Positions 18,267-26,710 of a stretch of DNA of 64,000 nucleotides are shown here, one piece after another (positions within the stretch are counted from its first letter, which is position 1; each line of letters starts with the position of its first letter). Source of the DNA: an uncultured Pseudomonadota bacterium (GTDB lineage: Bacteria; Bdellovibrionota_B; Oligoflexia; Oligoflexales; CAIYRB01); contig CAIYRB010000097.1 of NCBI GenBank assembly GCA_903928445.1, positions 1 to 64,000 on the forward strand, read 5' to 3'. The notes beneath the pieces are model-generated. The model worked only from the letters and a program-made list of their open reading frames with translations, did not search any database and was not told the origin of the DNA. Both the position numbers and the translations under genes were made by a program.

Positions 18267-18726
18267 AAGAGCCTCCTTAAAGGGTACGCGGGGTGAACAT
18301 CACGTCCGCAACAGGGATAGAATCGGAATTTTCGCTGCAAAACTTTAGATTCAAATTATAAACAACATAAATTCATACATTTATGATCATTCAGCGGGTG
18401 CAGATTTATACCGGACGATGAGACCGTTCCTCCCGGGGCCTCACGGCAACTTCGCCGGGATGTGGGGACTGAGCTCGCTCGCAACGGGCATTCTTGCCTG
18501 GGCCGGGCGATTGGCGTCAACGCGACCGAGCTCGATACGATCATCCCTGGCGGCAAGGCCGTAGCGGCTGCGCTCAACGGCGTTTAGAGCCTCGGAGAAT
18601 GGCGCTAACCATCTGCTTTATCGCAATTAAAGTTATTTTCGTTAAGTTTCAGAATCCAGCTGCCGAAAGCATTGAGGTTGGTCAGCTGCTATTGCGGACC
18701 TAAACTCAACAGAATTAGGAGTTAGC
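18267..18726. other. 460-base divergent intergenic region with a coding-like remnant
   Basis: The region separates two divergent lipoprotein genes and should hold both promoters. AT-rich flanks, including a TATAAT on the minus strand near 18348, enclose a GC-rich core. In that core, from 18387 to the TAG at 18585-18587, the plus strand stays open for 66 codons and encodes a plausible protein-like stretch (for example GRAIGVNATELDTIIPGG) but has no start codon. It may be a decayed gene fragment or chance. Confidence 0.4.
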
Positions 18727-20250
18727 ATGAAAAACAAGATATTTATTACCACCGCAGCTTTGAGTTTAGTCATTGCCGCTTGTGGCAAAAAGAAGAGCTC
18801 TACGACAACACCTGAAACCTCCACGACGACGACGTCCACCACCGGATCAACACCTGCTGCAGGAAGCTCTACGCTCGCCGTTAGCAGCTTGACTGTGGTG
18901 CCAGATGCAAGTTCCTTCGTCGCCTCGCAGAGTTCCACGGCCGGGTCACTCTGGCTTGGAGAAAATAATGATTTCAATCTGGTCACCGGTACGGCTCCTT
19001 CATTTAAGGACGTCGGCGCCGACAGCACTAGCATTCAAAAATACTTGACCGGAGATTATGCGACCTTGTCGGCTACGATCGAAGCCGATCGCGCAGCAAA
19101 AAACTGGGACGGCATGAAAACCCTCTTAGCCACGTACTTTCAAGCTGATTCCAAGTGTGCTGTGATGGAGCAAACCGCTCGCATAGTCTCCAGACTGAAA
19201 GAGGATACCAACACCCTTTGTATGCTCAAAACCTTGGGAGCAGAAGGCGACAAGGCGTTTAAGGTGACTTCGGGCACTGCAATCGCCGACCTGACAACGA
19301 TCTTCTCGGCTAGCACCGACGATAAAGTCCTGCAAATCAACGACTCACCGACGACCAGCGTGATGTTTGATATCAAAGGAACGACAAGCGTTCCAAATGG
19401 CTTCCAGATGACAATGACGATGTGCGATGCCACACACGTACCGACGCAACAAAATGTTCTGACGATCGACAACAATGCAGGTACCATCACCTTCTCGGCA
19501 AAGCGTAACGAAATCAAAGAAAACAATGCCAATACATCCAATTTCACGCTCAGTGGAGCCATGGTGGCAGATGGCAAGGGTGGTTACACAGTAGACACGG
19601 CCAAGGGCCGCACGGTGAGCTTCGCCCAAAAAGGGACCTATGGCGGCTTTGCCAGTGCGAACCAAGGAAAATTGGCGATCAGCGGCAATGTATTAAACAC
19701 CACCTTCTTTGAAACCCACATCGGCTCGGATCAAAATGGCAAGTCGATGAATGGTAGTCAGCAAAATGCTCTAAGCGTCCAGTACACTGGCTCCAGCACC
19801 GACGATCTAGTCATCTACCAAGGAGCGGGCGCCAATAGCTCTAGCTTTACTGGTATCAACGGCGATGGTGCAAGTTTCACCCAGGCCCACGCTGGCAACA
19901 TTGCTTTTGCCTTCGACAACACCCAAGCGCCTGAGTACGCGACGCAAACAACCTCGACCTACCTTGATACCGTGGTTTCGGTCGACTTTACTAAGGACCC
20001 GATCTTAAGCCAAACGGCCCCTGCGGCGCCTGACGTCACAATGGATGCCACCAAGTGCACGGCCACACCGACGACCGTGTTGAAATTCGCCGATAAAGCC
20101 GATGCAGTGCTCGGCCCAGCTCAAGCAACTTGCAATGATTTCCGCCAAAAGAACAACGGCAGCATGTGCGACGGTCTCCGCCAGGTACAGCAAAAAATCA
20201 ATAATGCCATGTATTTCCGCCAAAAGGCGACTGGTAGCGCAGAACATTAA
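18727..20250 (+). CDS. Ser/Thr-rich lipoprotein of unknown function (507 residues)
   Basis: No known family is recognised. A signal peptide ends at VIAAC (Cys19), followed by GKKKSS and a Thr/Ser run, almost the same opening as the 13110 lipoprotein. The mature part is polar, with Thr-rich and Asn-rich beta-like repeats and about nine cysteines, several spaced as in FQADSKCAVM, NTLCMLK, TMCDATH, ATKCTAT, QATCNDF and GSMCDGL, suggesting disulfides outside the cytoplasm. TAGGAG precedes the ATG and a strong intrinsic terminator follows the stop, so it is a single-gene unit. It is divergent from the 16824 lipoprotein. A surface or outer-membrane role is inference. Confidence 0.7.
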   Translation: MKNKIFITTAALSLVIAACGKKKSSTTTPETSTTTTSTTGSTPAAGSSTLAVSSLTVVPDASSFVASQSSTAGSLWLGENNDFNLVTGTAPSFKDVGADSTSIQKYLTGDYATLSATIEADRAAKNWDGMKTLLATYFQADSKCAVMEQTARIVSRLKEDTNTLCMLKTLGAEGDKAFKVTSGTAIADLTTIFSASTDDKVLQINDSPTTSVMFDIKGTTSVPNGFQMTMTMCDATHVPTQQNVLTIDNNAGTITFSAKRNEIKENNANTSNFTLSGAMVADGKGGYTVDTAKGRTVSFAQKGTYGGFASANQGKLAISGNVLNTTFFETHIGSDQNGKSMNGSQQNALSVQYTGSSTDDLVIYQGAGANSSSFTGINGDGASFTQAHAGNIAFAFDNTQAPEYATQTTSTYLDTVVSVDFTKDPILSQTAPAAPDVTMDATKCTATPTTVLKFADKADAVLGPAQATCNDFRQKNNGSMCDGLRQVQQKINNAMYFRQKATGSAEH

Positions 20251-20290
20251 GATCTAGGTACTCTTTACTCTTTCTTTAACAATGCCAGGT

Positions 20291-20337
20291 AAGGCGCCTC
20301 GCTTGTAAACAAAAGTTTACCATCGAGGCGCCTTTTA
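20291..20337 (+). terminator. Intrinsic terminator after the 18727 lipoprotein gene
   Basis: AAGGCGCCTCG pairs with CGAGGCGCCTT and an inner GTAAAC/GTTTAC stem extends the hairpin; TTTT follows on the plus strand. It lies about 40 bases past the stop codon. Confidence 0.88.
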
Positions 20338-20430
20338 ACTTGCCCGGAGAACCGTGAAAGCGGTGCGACAAGATGCGCACCGCTATGGGGCGGGTAGGAC
20401 CTGGTGACAAAATGAGGTGATAAGTTGAGC

Positions 20431-20778
20431 TTAAGCGGATTTTTTGGTGCGAGGCGCGACGGCCTTTTTTGCCGGCTCGCTCATGTGCTTGCAGCACTGT
20501 TCGACCCAGCCTTTAGCCGATGCAGCCTTGTAGCTTGATGGTGCGTTACTCGCCCACTGCGCGCGCGTCTGGAAGCGCTTGGCGGCTTTCAGGCAGGTTT
20601 GCACCGTCCAGCGGCTCTTTTTTTTCTCGGCCTTGGCGGCATGCTGTGGGGTTTCGTTGTGTTCAGCAATCTTCGGTGCGCCGCTTGGAGCCGCGCCCTT
20701 CTTGGCTTTAGCTTCCTTGCCTTCAGCTTTGCTTTCGCCCTTGGCTTCGACTTTGGTTTCGACTTTGGTCTCGCTCAT
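20431..20778 (-). CDS. Small basic protein with an endonuclease-associated module
   Basis: This 115-residue protein has a Lys/Glu/Ala-rich N-terminal half and one compact module at residues 57-99. The module follows the pattern W-T-x4-C-x3-A-x3-(F/Y)-x-T-R-x2-(W/F)-x5-P-x2-Y-x2-A-x3-G-W-x3-C-x2-H-M. From memory this closely matches a short repeat found beside GIY-YIG and HNH homing endonuclease domains and in large phage and viral proteins, where it probably binds nucleic acid. No nuclease domain is present here. The ATG at 20778 is chosen over an upstream in-frame ATG because AGGAGAGG lies just before it. The Lys-rich tail also suggests DNA or RNA binding. Function is unknown. Confidence 0.7.
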   Translation of the reverse strand: MSETKVETKVEAKGESKAEGKEAKAKKGAAPSGAPKIAEHNETPQHAAKAEKKKSRWTVQTCLKAAKRFQTRAQWASNAPSSYKAASAKGWVEQCCKHMSEPAKKAVAPRTKKSA

Positions 20779-21155
20779 ACTGGTCCTCTCCTGGTTGCGG
20801 CTTTGACTGAGCCCATGTACTGGGTCCTTTTTGCCTATCGCCAGAATTGCCAAGGGACTTGAGTAGGTAGGAAAAAACTACTTTGGGCTTTTGCGTAAGC
20901 TTGGCGACGGAGGGGCCGGCAATTAGCACCTTGCAGGTCTTGGATGAACAGGCGAATGCTCCGTCCATCCGGAGCAACCGGATGGATGGGGTCACCGATA
21001 TCGACTAGCTGGAGCGGGATTTACTAAAGATTATTGCAGACCAAATTGGCATACCTAGACTCTATGCCTGCGACTACCGCACCGACTCCAAGGCATTTGC
21101 CTGTTCTGCACTTTAGAATGGCGCGAAGTACAGTCTGCACCTAACGCCATCCCGC
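20779..21155. other. Intergenic region between aroG and the small basic protein gene
   Basis: Both flanking genes read on the minus strand. The only structure seen is an inverted repeat, CCATCCGG-agcaa-CCGGATGG, around 20967-20987. It extends by a few further pairs and has no T-run. It may mark the 3' end of the aroG transcript. I see no gene. Confidence 0.4.
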
Positions 21156-22205
21156 CTAGCTCCTCTGTCCAAGATGACGGTACGCGTCGAGAAGGACCGT
21201 CTCAGTGCTTTCCCAGCCGATGCAGCCATCAGTGACCGACTGACCATAGGTCAGGGAGCCTTTACCCAAATCCTGCTTGCCGGCAACTAGATGGCTCTCC
21301 ACCATCAGGCCAAGTAGGCTCTTCTCGCCGGCGATAAACTGCTGCACAACTTCTTCAAAAACCCGTGGCTGCAGCATAAAATTCTTGTTGCTGTTGCCAT
21401 GACTGCAGTCGATCATGATCAGTCGCTCTGGGCCTTTGCCATCGAGCAAAGCCTTGGTATATGCGATATCCGCCTTGGAATAATTCGCCTTACCACCACC
21501 ACCCCGCAGCACCAAGTGGACGTCGGGATTACCGGTGGTTTTAACAATAGCCGTACGCCCCTCGCCGTCGATGCCAACAAAAGCATGCTTGGCACGGGCC
21601 GAAACCATGGCGTCAAGCGCCACCTGCAAGCCACCGTCGGTGGCATTCTTAAAGCCGACCGGCATCGACAGGCCGCTGGCCATCTGACGGTGGGTTTGAC
21701 TTTCGGTAGTGCGAGCGCCGATCGCTGCCCAGCTGACCAAGTCAGAGGTGTATTGCGGCACGATCGGGTCAAGAAACTCAGTCGCACATGGCATGCCTAG
21801 CGCGTTGATTTTAAGCAGAATATCGCGACCGAGCTGCAGGCCGTGCACGATATCATTGCTGCCGTCCATATGCGGGTCGTTGACTAAGCCCTTCCAGCCG
21901 ACCGTGGTGCGCGGCTTTTCAAAATACACCCGCATCAATAGCAGGATCCGATCCTTGACCCGTTCACGCAGGGCCTTGAGCCGCTGTGCGTAGTCTATGG
22001 CGGCGACCGGATCATGGATTGAACAAGGTCCGGCAATCACCACCAAGCGCTGGTCTTGACCGGATAATGCCAAACGCAGCTCGGCGCGCCCTGCCACCAC
22101 CGTGGCGGCAGCGGCCTGGCTCAGCGGTTGGGCTGCTACCAGTGCCGAAGGCGGCGCCAAAGGTTCAAAGGACAAGACCCGCAGGTTGGTGGTTGCTTCG
22201 CTCAC
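21156..22205 (-). CDS. aroG: 3-deoxy-7-phosphoheptulonate synthase, class I (AroG type)
   Basis: DAHP synthase condenses phosphoenolpyruvate with erythrose 4-phosphate, the first step of the shikimate pathway to aromatic amino acids. The 349-residue product has all the class I alpha/beta-barrel landmarks: VIAGPCSIHD near residue 56, MRVYFEKPRTTVGWKG, DPHMDGS, CATEFLDPI, WAAIGARTTESQTHR, GFKNATDG, LRGGGGKANY, MIDCSHGNSNK and the C-terminal GQSVTDGCIGWEST. The metal-binding Cys, His, Glu and Asp positions are all in place. Feedback specificity (Phe, Tyr or Trp) cannot be read safely. It is 52 bases downstream of an MFS transporter gene on the same strand and may share its transcript. Confidence 0.94.
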   Translation of the reverse strand: MSEATTNLRVLSFEPLAPPSALVAAQPLSQAAAATVVAGRAELRLALSGQDQRLVVIAGPCSIHDPVAAIDYAQRLKALRERVKDRILLLMRVYFEKPRTTVGWKGLVNDPHMDGSNDIVHGLQLGRDILLKINALGMPCATEFLDPIVPQYTSDLVSWAAIGARTTESQTHRQMASGLSMPVGFKNATDGGLQVALDAMVSARAKHAFVGIDGEGRTAIVKTTGNPDVHLVLRGGGGKANYSKADIAYTKALLDGKGPERLIMIDCSHGNSNKNFMLQPRVFEEVVQQFIAGEKSLLGLMVESHLVAGKQDLGKGSLTYGQSVTDGCIGWESTETVLLDAYRHLGQRS

Positions 22206-22257
22206 AGGGACCTCCAGTAAATCAGTTTGACCTCAGTAATATGCCATAGCCAGGCGA

Positions 22258-23433
22258 TCAATTCGACGCCTGGCGCCGTTGCTGCCGGAAACAAAGCGCC
22301 AGTAAAACCAATGCCAAAACGAACAATGCCGGTGGCAAGGCATAGGCAGCGGCAAGGCCAAAGGCGTCCGCCAAACGACCGAGGACCAGGTCAAAGGCAC
22401 CGATGCTGACGTTCATGACGACCATGATCCAAATCGTCAGACTGCGCCATTTGTCGGGAAATAAACGGCTCATATGGGCTAAACAGACGGGAAAGTAAGG
22501 ACCGCACAAGCCGGTGAGGGCAAAGCCCCAAAGCTCACCGTGCATGCCTAAGGCAAAACCACCTAAGGGTAATATCAGCGCTGCATAAAGCACCGGTCGT
22601 TCCCAAGCAGGCCGAAGAAACGCGGCGCAAGCTAGGCGCGACAAGGTCATCGTCAAAAAGAATCCGCTGACATAGATCGTCGCATCAGACGTCGATAGGT
22701 GGTGAATCTGCACGAGCACACTCGTCAGCCACATCGAGGTAGTCACCTCAGCCGCGACATAAATGGCGAAGACCACCACGACCAGCACCTGCATGCGGGA
22801 TAGTCCAGCCGATTGCACGGTGCGCTCATGAGCAGCTCTATGCTGCGGCCGCAGCTTGACCCAGGCAAAGATCATCAGTCCAAGATAGACTGGAGCGCCC
22901 AAGCCAAAGATCTTGGGCCAGCCAAGTCCCCGGGCTAAGCCAGCCCCAACGATGCTCGATCCGGCCATACAACCGATCCCATAAGTGGAGTGCAGCGCAG
23001 CTAGCAAACGTGCCTGCAGCGCTTGCGGCGACCCTTCGACCACCAGGATCGTCGCCAGAGTGCCTAGCGCCGTCACGGCGACCCCGATCAAAGCAGCCAG
23101 GACCAATAAACCAGCGAAACCGACCACCGCCTGCGCCCACAGCCCGGCAACCGCACCCACGCCGCCGATCGTCAGCAGCAAAATACGCTCCGACCAGCGA
23201 TTTAAAGCCCAAATCATCGCCAGCGTGGCCAATGCGGCCGCCGCATGGCCCACCGCGAAAAACGATGCGGACTCGGTAAACTCGAGGTGCAATGATTGCA
23301 TCACCGGGGGCAACAATGGGCCGCGAATGACGTCATAGTACGCCGAGGCTAGCTGGCTAGCGAAACCACCAAGGACAAAGCTCCATATCAGTCGCGACGG
23401 CGCAGCAGGCCCGGGCTTTGCATTGGTGCTCAT
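22258..23433 (-). CDS. Major facilitator superfamily transporter
   Basis: This inner-membrane permease of 391 residues has twelve hydrophobic segments in two six-helix halves separated by a basic loop (KLRPQHRAAHERT) near residue 200. The NRWSERILLL stretch between helices 2 and 3 fits the MFS motif-A position, though the motif is degenerate. The substrate cannot be told from sequence; the overall look is nearer to FucP/sugar or YfcJ-like permeases than to multidrug exporters, but this is only an impression. It lies just upstream of aroG on the same strand and is divergent from the ABC ATPase gene at 23568. Confidence 0.8.
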   Translation of the reverse strand: MSTNAKPGPAAPSRLIWSFVLGGFASQLASAYYDVIRGPLLPPVMQSLHLEFTESASFFAVGHAAAALATLAMIWALNRWSERILLLTIGGVGAVAGLWAQAVVGFAGLLVLAALIGVAVTALGTLATILVVEGSPQALQARLLAALHSTYGIGCMAGSSIVGAGLARGLGWPKIFGLGAPVYLGLMIFAWVKLRPQHRAAHERTVQSAGLSRMQVLVVVVFAIYVAAEVTTSMWLTSVLVQIHHLSTSDATIYVSGFFLTMTLSRLACAAFLRPAWERPVLYAALILPLGGFALGMHGELWGFALTGLCGPYFPVCLAHMSRLFPDKWRSLTIWIMVVMNVSIGAFDLVLGRLADAFGLAAAYALPPALFVLALVLLALCFRQQRRQASN

Positions 23434-23567
23434 GGTCTGGCATTCCGCCTTGGCGCAATTGAAAAGGGCAACCTATGCAGTATATGGTTAGCTTCGCCAA
23501 GGCGCCATGATAGAAGCGCCCAAGCCAGCCGGTCCGCAGGGACCCAGACCGCCACAGGAGCCCCCGG

Positions 23568-24356
23568 ATGACCCCCAAGCCTCCCCCATCGACGCCAAGC
23601 CTCGCCACGGCCGGCGGCAGCGCTGACGCGGTCATCCAAATCCGCGGCCTGCACAAGGCCTATGGCACCCAGGCGGTCTTAAAGGGCATCGACCTCGATG
23701 TCCGCAAGGGCGAGCGCATCATCATCTGCGGGCCATCAGGCTCGGGTAAATCGACCCTCATTCGCTGTATCAACGGCCTTGAGTGGGCCGACCAAGGCAG
23801 CGTCACGGTCGGTGGCAAGGCTTTGACGGCGACTTCTAAGCAGCTGGGCAGCATTCGTGCCGACGCTGGGATGGTCTTTCAGCAGTTCAATCTCTTCCCG
23901 CATCTGACCGTCCTAGAAAATCTTTGTTTGGCTCCGATCTGGGTCCGCCACCTGCCCAGAGGCGAAGCGGAGCAACGCGCTCGGCTCTATCTGCAGCGGG
24001 TGAATATCCCCGAGCAGGCGGACAAATATCCAACCCAACTATCCGGTGGCCAGCAACAGCGCGTGGCCATCGCCCGCGCACTGTGCATGCAGCCTAGCAT
24101 CATGCTTTTTGATGAACCGACGTCGGCGCTCGATCCGGAGATGATCAAGGAAGTTCTCGACGTCATCGTCGAACTTGCTAGCTCCGGCATGACCATGCTT
24201 TGCGTCACCCACGAAATGGGCTTTGCCCGCAAGATCGCCGACCGGGTCCTCTTTATGGACGGTGGTGAAATCGTCGAAAGTGCGCCTCCTGAAGCCTTTT
24301 TCACGGCGCCAGCGAGTGACCGAGCGCGGCGCTTCCTAAGTCAGATTTTGCCTTAG
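23568..24356 (+). CDS. Polar amino-acid-type ABC transporter ATP-binding protein
   Basis: This 262-residue cytoplasmic ATPase resembles GlnQ, HisP and ArtP. A 24-residue Pro/Ala-rich lead precedes the ABC core: A-loop Tyr in LHKAYGTQ, Walker A GPSGSGKSTLIRC, Q-loop MVFQQFNLF, signature LSGGQQQRVAIARAL, Walker B IMLFDEPTSALDPE and H-loop CVTHEMGFARK. The DRVLFMDGGEIVE ending is typical of polar amino acid importers. No permease or solute-binding gene is adjacent, so it is an orphan subunit here and its partners must lie elsewhere. AGGAG precedes the ATG. Confidence 0.88.
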   Translation: MTPKPPPSTPSLATAGGSADAVIQIRGLHKAYGTQAVLKGIDLDVRKGERIIICGPSGSGKSTLIRCINGLEWADQGSVTVGGKALTATSKQLGSIRADAGMVFQQFNLFPHLTVLENLCLAPIWVRHLPRGEAEQRARLYLQRVNIPEQADKYPTQLSGGQQQRVAIARALCMQPSIMLFDEPTSALDPEMIKEVLDVIVELASSGMTMLCVTHEMGFARKIADRVLFMDGGEIVESAPPEAFFTAPASDRARRFLSQILP

Positions 24357-24621
24357 GACCCTTAGGACCCTTCGCTGCTAAAAAGCACGAGCACCATCAC
24401 GCCTCGCTTGCAGTTCACCGGTGGATTTGCTTACACTCAATAGAGAACGCCTCGCTGCTGGAAGGCGGCCTGTGGTCACTCGGACTCGCGCTCAATCGAC
24501 GAAAGCTACTTGGGAAGTTACGCTCGAATGACGGAAGGTTCGTTGGCCAGATCTGTAACTGAAGCGGCGGGCGTTTTTAAAACACCAAAACCACGGATTT
24601 TCCGACTTAATGGAGACTCTC

Positions 24622-24993
24622 ATGCGTCCAATGATAAGCCGCGCCTTGCTCGTGGCCAGCCTCATCCAGGGCAGCTTTGTCCTAACAGGATCCCTAGCGA
24701 CCTCGGCCCTCGCGGCAACTGATAAGATCACCTTCACCAACAAGATCGAGAATGGCAAAAAGGTCTGGGAGCCAAACACCGCCAGCGTCAAAGCTGGCGA
24801 CAAAGTCGAGATTACCCTAATCAATACCTTGGCCGATCCCCACGGTTTCGAGATCAAGGACCTCGGCCAAAAGGTCGTGGTCGGCCCCAAGGAAACCAAG
24901 ACCCTGACCTTTGACGCCACCAAGGCTGGGACCTTCAAGTTCAACTGCCAGCTACACCCAGCGCATGTCGGCGGCGAGATCACCGTCAAGTGA
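24622..24993 (+). CDS. Exported cupredoxin-like protein
   Basis: This small periplasmic protein of 123 residues has a signal peptide ending near SALA and a single cupredoxin-like beta-barrel. Probable copper ligands are the His in DPHGFEI and the C-terminal cluster FNCQLHPAH (Cys-x2-His-x2-His). The usual axial Met after the second His is not at its normal place, so the site may be of an unusual type or have a His ligand. Such proteins carry electrons or bind copper. The ATG at 24622 is preferred because GGAG lies ten bases before it; an upstream in-frame ATG at 24610 lacks this. No redox partner gene is adjacent. Confidence 0.8.
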   Translation: MRPMISRALLVASLIQGSFVLTGSLATSALAATDKITFTNKIENGKKVWEPNTASVKAGDKVEITLINTLADPHGFEIKDLGQKVVVGPKETKTLTFDATKAGTFKFNCQLHPAHVGGEITVK

Positions 24994-25001
24994 GGCGCAG
25001 C

Positions 25002-26627
25002 CTATAGTGATCCTGGAGTCGGCTTGAACATCTGCGTTCCGGCCGACAGCGGCGCCCCTTGATGGGGTCTGCCCGGCCAAAACACCTCTAAACCATCGTC
25101 TTTGATTGTGCCGACGGCGATCCGCCCATCATCTAGACGCAGGGCGACTCTGCCCGCATAAAAATCGTAGGATCCATCTTTGATCGTACGGCGCCGTGCC
25201 TGATCACCCTTTTCCTTAGCCCACCCATTAATCTTCAGTGGATAAAAGTCGGTGACTTGCTCCGATAGATTCGCCGTAGCTGCTAAGTCGAAATCCCAAT
25301 CACCACCGGTGTAAGCATGGGATAATTTGTGCATGGATTTGAGACCTGCAGCTAGGGCCGGGACTAATTTAGCTTGTAGTTCCATAGTGCCGATACGGCC
25401 GTGGGTTTTCGAATACCACGTCCCGACGATGCGGGCATCGTCCCAGTCATCGATGACGACAAAGACTTCCCCGTCACCGTCTAGCAGGAGCGGCCCCGTT
25501 CCGCTCCACGCCAACGGGTTGAAGCGATAGGCGATCAGTTCACTGGAGTCGCCCTCGCCGAAGTAAGCGCTGGCCACACCCGATAACTGCAGCTTGGCCG
25601 CCACCGGATTTCCTGCCGCGGCTTGAAGGGCTCGCTCGACCTGCAGATTAAGCGCGACCAATTGATAGGTGTCGGTCAGTTCATGGTGCAAATAGCCATA
25701 AAAGGTGCCAGGAAGATGCGCAGGAGCTGTGGACGAAGGTGACTTGGCAAGATGCTCGGTGCGCGCATAGCTGACCACATCGCCGCTTGGGCCTGCAAAA
25801 ACGCCGTAGGATGAGATCGCGCCTGCGCTGAGGAGGCATTCGCCGCAGCGGAGTTGATCTTTGAGGACGGAGCAAACCAACTTATCCGCACCGAGCCCAA
25901 GGACGATGTTGCCGTTCAATGGGTCATAAGTGCCAGATGTGTAGGCCTTTTTCAAACAGGGTTGATCGTTGGAACAGACCTCGGCACCAGCCTGCAGTAG
26001 GCGCCCCGTGAGCACGACACCGCCAAAAAGGGCTCCCGTTTCGTTGCGCCAGCGACTCGACTCAACCTGCAAACCCGAAATATGACCTGGGCAGATGCCA
26101 CTATAGCTAGCCGTCGCAGCCGGCAGCAGCGGCAATGCGGGATCAGTGCTTTCGCCTGATCCAGAAGAACGGTCCAGGCGCACGGCAAAATCAACGCTGG
26201 CGTTATCGGGCGCCGACGTCAAGGTGCCACTGAATGCACCCGGCGTCGCCTGGATATTGGTCAAGACGATCCCAGCCGGCAACCCTGCCCAGTCAAATCT
26301 GGTGCTCGCCCGGTTGTAGCTGAGGTCGCTGACATAAACTGAGCCATAATCTGGCCCACCCAGGCTGCCCGCAGCGAAGCGTAGGATCGCGCGGTAATGA
26401 ACCACGCCGGAGACCTCGCCGAGACGGACGAGGTGCATGACCGCCGCTAGCTTGGCCGCAACCTGCGCCGGCTTGGCGCGGCCCACATAGCGCCCAGTGG
26501 GCGGGGCGGCATCCTGTACCTCTGCAAGAGCTTGCGCCGGCTCGGAGCCACGCGAAAAGGTCCGGCAGGCGGTGGTAAAAGAGCCAAATAGCGATAAAAA
26601 TAACGTCAAACCCAGTGCGTTACGCAT
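25002..26627 (-). CDS. Lipoprotein of unknown function (541 residues)
   Basis: No family is recognised. The lipobox lies near FTTAC (Cys21), followed by a short disordered linker. The mature part contains several beta-rich stretches and about eight cysteines in pairs (SGICPGH, AEVCSNDQPCLKK, DKLVCSVL, LRCGECLL), suggesting extracytoplasmic disulfides. Tyr- and Gly-rich motifs such as GTFYGYLHHELTDTYQLVALN resemble repeats of a beta-propeller or beta-solenoid, but this is only an impression. The 5' leader holds a long nested hairpin directly ahead of the ribosome site. It lies downstream of the M48 protease gene on the same strand, 83 bases away. Confidence 0.68.
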   Translation of the reverse strand: MRNALGLTLFLSLFGSFTTACRTFSRGSEPAQALAEVQDAAPPTGRYVGRAKPAQVAAKLAAVMHLVRLGEVSGVVHYRAILRFAAGSLGGPDYGSVYVSDLSYNRASTRFDWAGLPAGIVLTNIQATPGAFSGTLTSAPDNASVDFAVRLDRSSGSGESTDPALPLLPAATASYSGICPGHISGLQVESSRWRNETGALFGGVVLTGRLLQAGAEVCSNDQPCLKKAYTSGTYDPLNGNIVLGLGADKLVCSVLKDQLRCGECLLSAGAISSYGVFAGPSGDVVSYARTEHLAKSPSSTAPAHLPGTFYGYLHHELTDTYQLVALNLQVERALQAAAGNPVAAKLQLSGVASAYFGEGDSSELIAYRFNPLAWSGTGPLLLDGDGEVFVVIDDWDDARIVGTWYSKTHGRIGTMELQAKLVPALAAGLKSMHKLSHAYTGGDWDFDLAATANLSEQVTDFYPLKINGWAKEKGDQARRRTIKDGSYDFYAGRVALRLDDGRIAVGTIKDDGLEVFWPGRPHQGAPLSAGTQMFKPTPGSL

Positions 26628-26644
26628 GCAAAAACGCCTTCACG

Positions 26645-26694
26645 GTGGGCATAAAAAACAAGCAACAGGAGGCATCCTCCTATTTTATGCCCAC
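26645..26694 (-). promoter_or_regulatory. Nested hairpin between the M48 protease gene and the 25002 lipoprotein gene
   Basis: The outer arms GTGGGCATAAAA (26645-26656) and TTTTATGCCCAC (26683-26694) are perfect 12-base complements. Inside them AGGAGG and CCTCCT form a second stem with a three-base loop. On the minus strand a run of six T lies shortly after the inner stem, so the inner hairpin could terminate transcription from the M48 gene. The outer stem could control the lipoprotein mRNA, whose start codon is 18 bases further on. Confidence 0.6.
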
Positions 26695-26710
26695 AGCCGG
26701 CGTTCGTCGA

